A stretch of DNA of 64,000 nucleotides from Sedimentisphaerales bacterium (GTDB taxonomy: Bacteria > Planctomycetota > Phycisphaerae > Sedimentisphaerales > SM23-30): NCBI GenBank assembly GCA_028281535.1, contig JANQJS010000019.1, positions 124,001 to 188,000 of the forward strand, in the 5' to 3' direction. Made by a program: the position numbers and the translations under genes. The notes beneath the pieces were generated by a model, which saw nothing but the letters and a program-made list of their open reading frames with translations, did no database searches and was not told where the DNA came from. Shown piece after piece: positions 36,044-42,662 of the stretch. Position 1 is the stretch's first letter; the number at the start of each line of letters is the position of its first letter.

Positions 36044-36829
36044 TTATTTCAATTCTTTAATTTTAATGTTTCTGTAGAAGATTTTTTGAGGGCCGCCTTC
36101 GTGAACTTGTAGGGCTATTTTGCCTTCCAGTGGGGCGGTTGGATCGTTGTCAACATAGTCGACTGTTTGAAATCCGTTCATCCAGTGTTGGACCCGATTG
36201 CCTTCGGCGCGAATGACAAAATGATTCCAGCCATTCAAGTTGGTGTAATCATCGATTTTGGTTTGATCGCCAATAATGCGTAGTGGGCGACGATAGGAAT
36301 CATGCAATGTGCCCCAGTAATTATTTTGTGGTTCGGCGGGATCATCTTCCATAAAAAGATCGCATTCATATCCTGTAATGAGGGCCACTTCTGGGTAGTT
36401 ATCGCCATCTTCTTCGCCATCGTCTTCAATATCTTCCTCTTCATCCATTTCTTCTTCTGCATCTTCTTCATCTCCCTCGTCTGGTTCAGGGAAATAAGGT
36501 CTGCATCGGTACCAAATGCCTGTGTTTTTGGTGATGCCGCCAAGAAGTTTTACTTCAACGTGTAATTCAAAGTCGGAATAGGATTTTTTGGAATAGAGAA
36601 AACTGTCGTGCGGGAATGTGGTTTTCAGATCACCTGCTACCAGGCAGCCATCTTCGACTGACCAGCGACCAAATTCATCTTCCCAGCCGGCAAGTGATTT
36701 GCCATTAAACAAATCTTTGTAGCCATCGGTGTCCCAAACAGGCACCGGAATAGAAACGGTTTTACAACCGGACGTTGTAAAACAAAGCAATAATAAACAT
36801 ACGTGTGAAGCGATCAATTTTTTTAACAT
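36044..36829 (-). CDS. DUF1080 (3-keto-disaccharide hydrolase fold) lipoprotein with an acidic insert
   Basis: 261 residues; SD AAAGGA ahead of the ATG. Lipobox TTSGC. The domain opens KDLFNGKSLAGWEDEFGRWS, continues YSDFELHVEVKLLG and NTGIWYR, and ends WNHFVIRAEGNRVQHWMNG and GKIALQVHEGG, typical of the concanavalin-like DUF1080. A run of about 28 almost purely acidic residues interrupts it after YFPEPDE (about 36400-36490), an unusual insertion. DUF1080 members act on keto-sugars or bind glycans; the substrate is unknown. A second member is at 46247. Confidence 0.87.
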   Translation of the reverse strand: MLKKLIASHVCLLLLCFTTSGCKTVSIPVPVWDTDGYKDLFNGKSLAGWEDEFGRWSVEDGCLVAGDLKTTFPHDSFLYSKKSYSDFELHVEVKLLGGITKNTGIWYRCRPYFPEPDEGDEEDAEEEMDEEEDIEDDGEEDGDNYPEVALITGYECDLFMEDDPAEPQNNYWGTLHDSYRRPLRIIGDQTKIDDYTNLNGWNHFVIRAEGNRVQHWMNGFQTVDYVDNDPTAPLEGKIALQVHEGGPQKIFYRNIKIKELK

Positions 36830-36995
36830 CTGTTTTCCTTTCTGTTGGTAAGAATTGATAATCTAATTAGGGTGATTTTTCAAGGTCATAATTTTGTGTG
36901 TGAGGTTTGGAGTTTGAAGAAGTATGTTTACGTATAATTGTAATGCCTTTTTAGTAAAGAGTTTATCATTGCCGTTGTTGTTGGGTATAGAGTGG

Positions 36996-37024
36996 TTGAC
37001 ATTTTGATCGCTAATAGCTAGACT
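36996..37024 (+). promoter_or_regulatory. Candidate promoter for the MopE-like gene
   Basis: A perfect TTGACA, a 17-base spacer and TAGACT (4/6). The leader would be about 65 bases. Confidence 0.45.
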
Positions 37025-37095
37025 TAGATAAGTAGGGTAATTTAAATTGGTTATCCTCCCCTTTCACATTTTCTGATCTTGCTTGAGGAGGCAAA

Positions 37096-38565
37096 ATGAT
37101 CGATCGAAAAATGTCTAGAATTGTCTTGGTGCTTGTCTTTGTTTTGTGCCAGGCGGTCATTGCTGTTGATAATGACGGTGACGGTTTTCATGTTCCTGCT
37201 GATTGTCATGATGGTAACTCATCCATTTATCCAGGTGCTCCTGAGATTCTCTGTAATGGCGTTGATGAAAATTGCAATGGCTTAAGTGATGACGATATCA
37301 ATAACGATGGCGATCCCGTATCCTTTTGCAGTGGTGATTGTGATGATAATAATTCCAATCGTTATCCAGGCAATGCGGAAGTTCTATGTAACAACTTTGA
37401 TGAAAACTGCAATGGCAATGGCGATGATGATAAAAACACTGATGGCGATCCTGTGACATTTTGTAATGGGGATTGTAATGATAATAATTTCAATATATGG
37501 CCTGGTAATGTAGAAACTTTATGCAATGGCGTGGATGATAATTGCAATGGTTTGGGCGATGATGATTTAAACCTTGATGGCGATCCTGTGACTTTTTGCA
37601 GCGGCGATTGCGATGATAATGACCCTGCTCGCTATCCAGGAGCAACAGAAATTTGTGATAGCGTAGACAATAATTGTAATGGGTCCGTTGATGAGGGAAT
37701 CACGGACGATATTGATAATGATGGTTTCACGATTTGTGATGGGGATTGTGATGATTTAGATCCAGCCATTTATCCGGGTGCTCCTGAGGTCTGTGACGAG
37801 ATCGATAATAATTGTGATGGCACTATTGATAACGATTGTATTTGTCTTGGGCCAATCACCCCATGTGATTATGATTTGCCCGGCGATTTAAATAATGATT
37901 GTTATGTCGATATTATTGACTTTTCTATTTTTTCATCAAATTGGCTACAATGTTGTCCTGGCCCATCTTGCACACTCATTGATAATGATGGCGATGGCTA
38001 TCCACCAAGTCAGGATTGTGATGAATGTGATCCCAATGTTCATGTTGGTATGAATGAAATCTGCAACGATGGTATTGACAATAACTGTGATGGTCAAATT
38101 GATGAAGAAGCATGTGAATGCGAAACACATGTTCAATGTGATGATAATAGTTTATGTACCATAGATTCATGTGTTGCTGGAGCTTGTCTCTATATTGAAC
38201 AGCAGTGCATTGATGATAACAATCCATGTACAACTGATTTGGGTTGTAATCCTACGACGGGTCTATGTGAAACCGGATTTAATAACGGGGCTGTTTGCGA
38301 TGATGGCGATCCTTGCACAAATAATGATTCATGCCTTAACGGCAGTTGTCAAGGTTCCTTTGCTTGCGATGATGGCAATGAATGCACGATCGACGATTGT
38401 GTACCGCAAAGCGGTCAGTGTATATATTCTTCCGTTCCGATAGGCGATCCATGTACTGGTGGACTGTGTAATTCGAATAATGAATGTGTCGAATGCATTG
38501 ATAATAGTGATTGCCTGTCAGGTCAAGTTTGTACGGATGGCGATTGCGGTTTTCCAGCCAGTTAA
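37096..38565 (+). CDS. Secreted cysteine-rich MopE-like metal-binding repeat protein with dockerin-like unit
   Basis: 489 residues; GAGGAGG four bases ahead; signal peptide ends near AVIAVD. Five N-terminal repeats follow the putative metal-binding motif D-x-D-G-D...D-C-D-D-x-x-P-x-x-Y-P-G-A-x-E-x-C-x-x-x-D-x-N-C-x-G (Pfam MopE-type). Then GDLNNDCYVDIIDFSIFSSN is a dockerin-like unit, another DG-repeat follows, and the last ~170 residues have about 20 cysteines in repeats such as CDDGDPCTNNDSC and CDDGNECTIDDC. Many disulfides and Ca2+ or other metal sites are expected; role unknown, probably surface or extracellular. Confidence 0.87.
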   Translation: MIDRKMSRIVLVLVFVLCQAVIAVDNDGDGFHVPADCHDGNSSIYPGAPEILCNGVDENCNGLSDDDINNDGDPVSFCSGDCDDNNSNRYPGNAEVLCNNFDENCNGNGDDDKNTDGDPVTFCNGDCNDNNFNIWPGNVETLCNGVDDNCNGLGDDDLNLDGDPVTFCSGDCDDNDPARYPGATEICDSVDNNCNGSVDEGITDDIDNDGFTICDGDCDDLDPAIYPGAPEVCDEIDNNCDGTIDNDCICLGPITPCDYDLPGDLNNDCYVDIIDFSIFSSNWLQCCPGPSCTLIDNDGDGYPPSQDCDECDPNVHVGMNEICNDGIDNNCDGQIDEEACECETHVQCDDNSLCTIDSCVAGACLYIEQQCIDDNNPCTTDLGCNPTTGLCETGFNNGAVCDDGDPCTNNDSCLNGSCQGSFACDDGNECTIDDCVPQSGQCIYSSVPIGDPCTGGLCNSNNECVECIDNSDCLSGQVCTDGDCGFPAS

Positions 38566-38594
38566 AAGATAACTATTTAATTTGCACCTCAGAG

Positions 38595-38630
38595 ACCCTT
38601 GAGTGTTTTTATAGCATTTGAGGGTTTTTC
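38595..38630 (+). terminator. Terminator of the MopE-like gene
   Basis: ACCCTTGAGTG pairs with CATTTGAGGGT (including G-T pairs) around a T-rich loop and is followed by five T. Confidence 0.75.
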
Positions 38631-38662
38631 CTTTTTTAGGGTTTTCCCATTTGAAGGCCCTA

Positions 38663-38694
38663 AGATTTTTCGACTTCGCTCGAAATAACTTGGG
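38663..38694 (-). repeat. Dispersed palindromic repeat family A, third copy
   Basis: 28 of 32 bases agree with 27926-27957, same orientation. It lies between the MopE-like terminator and the family D repeat. Confidence 0.7.
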
Positions 38695-38745
38695 AAAGAT
38701 TTTAAATATTTTGAAAAGGAAATTATTATCAACCAAACACCAAGT

Positions 38746-38820
38746 CTCGCTAAAAAATCAGCGACCAACGGGAGCGGATTACTGAATAATGGTCGCGGCG
38801 GTAGATCAGGCGAATGCCTG
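38746..38820 (-). repeat. Dispersed repeat family D, copy 1, just past the pstB stop
   Basis: Shares with 54824-54900 the blocks CTCGCTAA, AGCGA-N-CAACG-N-GAGCGG and CGCGGCGGTA in the same order, followed by a short hairpin, here CAGGC-gaat-GCCTG, ending at the stop side of the neighbouring minus-strand gene. Confidence 0.75.
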
Positions 38821-38822
38821 CG

Positions 38823-39590
38823 TCACCCCTGGAGGCCTTTGATGTAGGCGATGGTGTCTGGGTGGGTGGGACTTTCAAAGATTTTTTTGGTTTGGTCGTG
38901 TTCGATGAGTTTGCCACATTGATTGTGATTCCAGAAGACGGCCGTTTGATCTGACAGGCGTTTTGCTTGTGCCAGGTTATGAGTGACAATGACAATGGTG
39001 ATTTCATGCCGGATCTGGTTGATGAGATTTTCTATAATTTCTGTCGATAGAGGATCCAATGCACTACAGGGTTCATCCATCAGTAGTACTTTAGGGTTGA
39101 GTGTCAACGCTCGGGCAATGCAAAGACGTTGTTGTTGACCTCCGGATAGACTGAGGGCTGGTTTGGTCAATCGATTTTCAACTTCTTGCCATAGACCAAC
39201 ACGTTTGAGTAGATCTTCCGAAATACCTAGCTGTTCGGATTTACTGAGCTTGGCATGTTCTCGAAGAGGAAGATGTATGTTCTCCTGGATTGATAAAGGA
39301 AACGGATTCGGTTTTTGGAAAATCATACCAACGTTTTGTCTGAGTTGGTTGACATCGATATTTGAGTTGACCAGTTCGAGTTGCTCTAATTGAATACTTC
39401 CTGTAACCAGGCAATCGGGGATTAGGTCAGTCATTCTATTCAAGCAATTCAGTAGGCTGGTTTTTCCACATCCAGAAGGGCCTATGAGTGCCAGAATTTT
39501 CCCTGAAAAAATATCCAAATTAACATGTTGCAAGGCAAACTTCTGTTTGTAGGAAATACTTAGATTTTTGATAGAGATCAATGGAGTCAT
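38823..39590 (-). CDS. pstB: Phosphate ABC transporter ATP-binding protein PstB
   Basis: 255 residues from the ATG at 39590, whose A is also the last base of the pstA stop (TGATG overlap); a longer frame start at 39632 lies inside pstA. Walker A GPSGCGKTS, Q-loop FQKPNPFPLSI, signature LSGGQQQRLCIARAL, Walker B VLLMDEPCSALDP, and switch His in VTHNLAQA. The NPFP motif after the Q-loop is characteristic of PstB. It powers phosphate import through PstCA. A family D repeat immediately follows its stop. Confidence 0.96.
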   Translation of the reverse strand: MTPLISIKNLSISYKQKFALQHVNLDIFSGKILALIGPSGCGKTSLLNCLNRMTDLIPDCLVTGSIQLEQLELVNSNIDVNQLRQNVGMIFQKPNPFPLSIQENIHLPLREHAKLSKSEQLGISEDLLKRVGLWQEVENRLTKPALSLSGGQQQRLCIARALTLNPKVLLMDEPCSALDPLSTEIIENLINQIRHEITIVIVTHNLAQAKRLSDQTAVFWNHNQCGKLIEHDQTKKIFESPTHPDTIAYIKGLQG

Positions 39591-40435
39591 CACAATTGAA
39601 CTTTTCTGTAAAGGAATCGATGGCTTAGCCATTGAGCGACCAAGTTAATAACTAAAAGTAAAACCAATAAGATCAAAGCCGTGGCATAAGCATTGGTCTC
39701 TCCGCCGCTGACATTCATTGCAAGATCATAAATATGAATGGAGAGTGCGCGACCAGAATCCAGTAGTGATCCAGGCATTCGGTCGACGTAACCGCTGGTG
39801 AATATGAGAGCGGCTGTTTCTGCAAGAGCTCTGCCAATGCCAAGCATCAGCCCGGCAACCAGCCCGGGTGTTGCTGCTGGCAAAATGATCCGCCAAAGAA
39901 GTTTAACGCGTGGTATTGCTAACGCTGCACCTGCTAAACGGTAATCATCGGAAACAGATCTGAGGCCGATTTCGATGGAACGTGTTAATATTGGTAATAC
40001 CATGCAGGCTAATGTTAATCCACCTGACAAAATGGAAAATCCCAAGCCGCAAATGATGCAGAAAAAGGCATTACCAAAAAGACCAAAGACAATAGAAGGT
40101 ATGCCTGCCAATATTTCCAGACTTGTACTTATTAGGCGGGTAAATCGTTGGTGTGAATTTGAAAACTCGGACAATAAAATAGCGGTCGCCAAAGCGAGTG
40201 GAATGGAAACACAGAGGCATACAAGTAAAATCAATAATGTCGATATAATAATTGGGCCAATACCGCCACTGCGTCCGGCTTGCTGAACGGAAGAGGTTAA
40301 AAACGTCCAGGATATTTCTGGAATGCCATGTGAAATAATATCGAATAGTATCCAGCAAAACATGAAGGTGATCCCAAGTGCGACGCACCAGATGAATCCA
40401 CAAATGAGATCTTGCGATAATGTTTTATCAGTCAC
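39590..40435 (-). CDS. pstA: Phosphate ABC transporter permease PstA
   Basis: 281 residues, about six membrane helices. The permease (EAA-type) loop is LAGAALAIPRVKLLWRIILP, followed by GLVAGLMLGIGRALAETAALIFT. Characteristic PstA motif ILAGIPSIVFGLFG is present. Its start overlaps the end of pstC by 8 bases and its stop overlaps the pstB ATG, indicating translational coupling. Confidence 0.95.
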   Translation of the reverse strand: MTDKTLSQDLICGFIWCVALGITFMFCWILFDIISHGIPEISWTFLTSSVQQAGRSGGIGPIIISTLLILLVCLCVSIPLALATAILLSEFSNSHQRFTRLISTSLEILAGIPSIVFGLFGNAFFCIICGLGFSILSGGLTLACMVLPILTRSIEIGLRSVSDDYRLAGAALAIPRVKLLWRIILPAATPGLVAGLMLGIGRALAETAALIFTSGYVDRMPGSLLDSGRALSIHIYDLAMNVSGGETNAYATALILLVLLLVINLVAQWLSHRFLYRKVQL

Positions 40436-41294
40436 GTATGGCCTCCGATTTGAGTTTTTCGGAGATCAGTACCATCATCGTTATGATGCCAAGTAAAAGT
40501 AAGCCGCTGAAAAAAAGCGAGCTGCGATGTTGCCCGGTTGCATAGCCAAGTTCTAAAGCAATATTAGCTGTTAATGTTCGAATAGGGTCAAATAGGCTGT
40601 TAGGTATTTGGGCAATATTACCACAAACCATGACAACGGCCATGGTTTCTCCAATAGCCCGGCCAGTCGCTAACATGATAGCATTTGATAGGCCTTCTTT
40701 GCTTGCTCTGATGACAATGCTTTTGATCGTACTCCAGCGAGAAAGGCCCAATGCCGCAGCACCCTCTATATATTTTTTAGGAATGTTCTTAATCGCTGCA
40801 TCACTTAATAGTACAACGGTAGGTAGAATCATCATTGTTAGAATTATTATACCGGCACACAAGCTTGGTCCTGGTGGCGCAAGGTTGCGAATGATAGGGG
40901 CAAGCGTGACAAGTCCCCAGAAACCAAAGACGACCGAAGGGATGCCTGCGAGTAATTCGATCATACGGCGAAATAAGTAGGCAATCTGTTTGGGGGCATA
41001 AAAATGACAAAAGATGGCTGCGAGTATACCTAATGGGCCAGCAAAGATGATGGCTCCCAGGGTTGCGGCTAGGGTGCCAACGAGCATCGCTGATAAGTTA
41101 AAGCTGCCAGTTGATGGATCTGGTGTTGGGTGCCAGCTTGAATCGTTGAAAAAACGTTCCAGGCCGATTGATTGTATGGCAGGGATTGATTCAACAAATA
41201 GAAAAAGGATAATAAAGCAAATAATGAGTGCGCATGTGAAAGCAAAAAAGCGGCACAGCCAAAACCATCGTTTATCGAGTGGTGATAGAGACAA
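40428..41294 (-). CDS. pstC: Phosphate ABC transporter permease PstC
   Basis: 288 residues with about six membrane helices. Motifs: LLAGIPSVVFGFWGL, GAAALGLSRWSTIKSIVI (EAA loop) and MLATGRAIGETMAVVMV. The start overlaps the pstS 3' end by 23 bases. Partners PstA and PstB follow directly. Confidence 0.95.
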   Translation of the reverse strand: MSLSPLDKRWFWLCRFFAFTCALIICFIILFLFVESIPAIQSIGLERFFNDSSWHPTPDPSTGSFNLSAMLVGTLAATLGAIIFAGPLGILAAIFCHFYAPKQIAYLFRRMIELLAGIPSVVFGFWGLVTLAPIIRNLAPPGPSLCAGIIILTMMILPTVVLLSDAAIKNIPKKYIEGAAALGLSRWSTIKSIVIRASKEGLSNAIMLATGRAIGETMAVVMVCGNIAQIPNSLFDPIRTLTANIALELGYATGQHRSSLFFSGLLLLGIITMMVLISEKLKSEAIRD

Positions 41295-42144
41295 AGGAGT
41301 GATCCTTAATCAAATCATTGACCTGAGGGGATTGAGCAAATTCAATAAATTTTGAAACCAGTTGTGAGGGGTGAGATTGGGTGACAAAAATAAGTGGTCT
41401 AGAAAGCGGGTAGTCACCTTTGGCCACATTTTCAGCAGTAGCAGGTATGGATTTTAATGGGAGTAATTTTATGGGGGTGCCACGCGATACTTCATATTCT
41501 GATGTGCCTACAGACATATAGACGATGGCACTTTCATCGTTAGCGACCATTTTGATACCTTGTTGATTTTCTCCGGCAATGAGGTCTGCTTTGATGTCAG
41601 ATGGTTTGACATCAAAATATTGGCACACTAACGAAACTTCAGATCGCCCTTGAGCTCTTTGGATGACAGTGATCTCTTTGTCGAGGCCTCCCAATTGTTT
41701 CCAATTGGTGGTTTTTCCGGTATAAATATTTTTTAGTTGTTTATTTGTTATTTTTTGGATCGGATTATTCTTGTGAATCAGAAAGCATACCCCATCTTGT
41801 GCTAAGGTGTGGCACTGTAATATTTCTTTTTCATTGAGAGTGAGTGCTCTGGAGGATAAACCGATATCTGCCAGGCCATTTCCTGCATCGGTGATGCCAC
41901 GAGATGAGCCACCTGTTTGGATATCAATGCGAATGTCTGGTTGCGATTGTTCAAATCGCTTTGCAATATCTGAGACCAATGGAGCTGCGGTGCTGCTTCC
42001 TGTGACAATGAGGCGTTGGATTGAAGGTTGTTCTTGCATTCCCGTTTTATCTGAGCATCCCATAAACGTGGTGGGCAAACAGGTTGCTAGGCAAAACAAA
42101 AATAGATGTAAATTGTTTAGAGAATATTGAATAGTCTTTGCCAT
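41272..42144 (-). CDS. pstS: Phosphate-binding lipoprotein PstS
   Basis: 290 residues. A long signal ends at lipobox TTFMGC with Cys30. The ligand-binding pattern is PstS-like: VTGSSTAAPLVSDIAKRF, IQTGGSSRGITDAGNGLADIGLSSRAL, and IQRAQGRSEVSLVCQYF. The Thr-Gly-Ser-Ser loop and the GGSSRGI loop supply oxyanion contacts. It lies 58 bases downstream of an ArsR gene and heads the pst genes. No phoU or phoBR is adjacent. Selectivity for phosphate over arsenate cannot be judged from sequence. Confidence 0.92.
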   Translation of the reverse strand: MAKTIQYSLNNLHLFLFCLATCLPTTFMGCSDKTGMQEQPSIQRLIVTGSSTAAPLVSDIAKRFEQSQPDIRIDIQTGGSSRGITDAGNGLADIGLSSRALTLNEKEILQCHTLAQDGVCFLIHKNNPIQKITNKQLKNIYTGKTTNWKQLGGLDKEITVIQRAQGRSEVSLVCQYFDVKPSDIKADLIAGENQQGIKMVANDESAIVYMSVGTSEYEVSRGTPIKLLPLKSIPATAENVAKGDYPLSRPLIFVTQSHPSQLVSKFIEFAQSPQVNDLIKDHSFVSITTR

Positions 42145-42202
42145 GTCAAAATAGTGGTTGTTGTGCTATTGGCTTATGGTGCCACACACGTAAAAGAGAT
42201 TT

Positions 42203-42496
42203 TTAATCAAATACTAACTTACAACAACCAAGGTTGATCGTTTGTCCTTTTCGGTGAGCTTCAAAGCCAGATGCCAGGCTATAGAGCACTGCTTTACCAT
42301 TGCGTTGGGTATCAACAATGCCTGCTTCGCGAAGCACTTTGAGATGATGTGAAAGCAAGCTTTGTTCGATTTGCAATTCTTCATTCATCTCGTTGACCTG
42401 TTTTGGCTTTTTCATCAATTGCTGAACAACAGCCAGCCGTGTTTCATCGGCCAAAACTTTAAGGATCTCAGAGCATTCGGTTGTTTTTTCTGTCAT
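42203..42496 (-). CDS. ArsR/SmtB-family repressor heading the pst operon
   Basis: 97 residues. Winged helix: LKVLADETRLAVVQQL, VNEMNEELQIEQSLLSHHLK, VLREAGIVDTQRNGKAVLY. Recognition helix QSLLSHHLKVL. The classical alpha-3 ELCVCDL metal site is absent; instead a vicinal Cys91-Cys92 pair occurs near the C-terminus (INLGCCKLVFD), with Cys8 near the N-terminus. C-terminal Cys pairs sense As(III) in some ArsRs. It is 58 bases upstream of pstS on the same strand, so it likely autoregulates and controls Pst. A 26-base palindrome overlaps its start codon. Confidence 0.9.
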   Translation of the reverse strand: MTEKTTECSEILKVLADETRLAVVQQLMKKPKQVNEMNEELQIEQSLLSHHLKVLREAGIVDTQRNGKAVLYSLASGFEAHRKGQTINLGCCKLVFD

Positions 42497-42521
42497 TGAT
42501 ATTAATACTCATTCATATCAA
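42496..42521. promoter_or_regulatory. Operator candidate for the ArsR repressor, overlapping its start codon
   Basis: TTGATAT-N12-ATATCAA has perfect seven-base arms, and three further inner pairs (AAT/ATT) match, so 10 of 13 pairs are complementary in a 26-base palindrome. Its edge includes the first base of the ArsR ATG. A smaller palindrome TTCA-TG-TGAA follows at 42528-42537. The size fits ArsR-family operators. Confidence 0.6.
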
Positions 42522-42617
42522 AATTTGTTCATGTGAACCACTATTTTTTTCTCTTTTTATGCTAAAAAGCACAAAAAGTATACCATGGGATTCATTTTAT
42601 TTTCCAGGCATTTTTGA

Positions 42618-42623
42618 TATAAT
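42618..42623 (+). promoter_or_regulatory. Possible -10 element for the 42663 gene
   Basis: Perfect TATAAT 40 bases before the ATG; no convincing -35 lies at 16-18 bases. Confidence 0.25.
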
Positions 42624-42662
42624 ATCCATCAACGTAAGTAAAGTGTGTAATATTATCTAATT

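Noticed and set aside
37150-37840. Regularly spaced repeats suggestive of a CRISPR array
   Set aside because: The periodicity follows codons of the MopE-like repeats in a continuous reading frame; units vary at synonymous positions and there are no unique spacers.
38823-42144. Molybdate, tungstate or sulfate transporter instead of Pst
   Set aside because: The PstS-type SSR/GGSSRG motifs, PstB NPFP motif and two distinct Pst permeases support phosphate.
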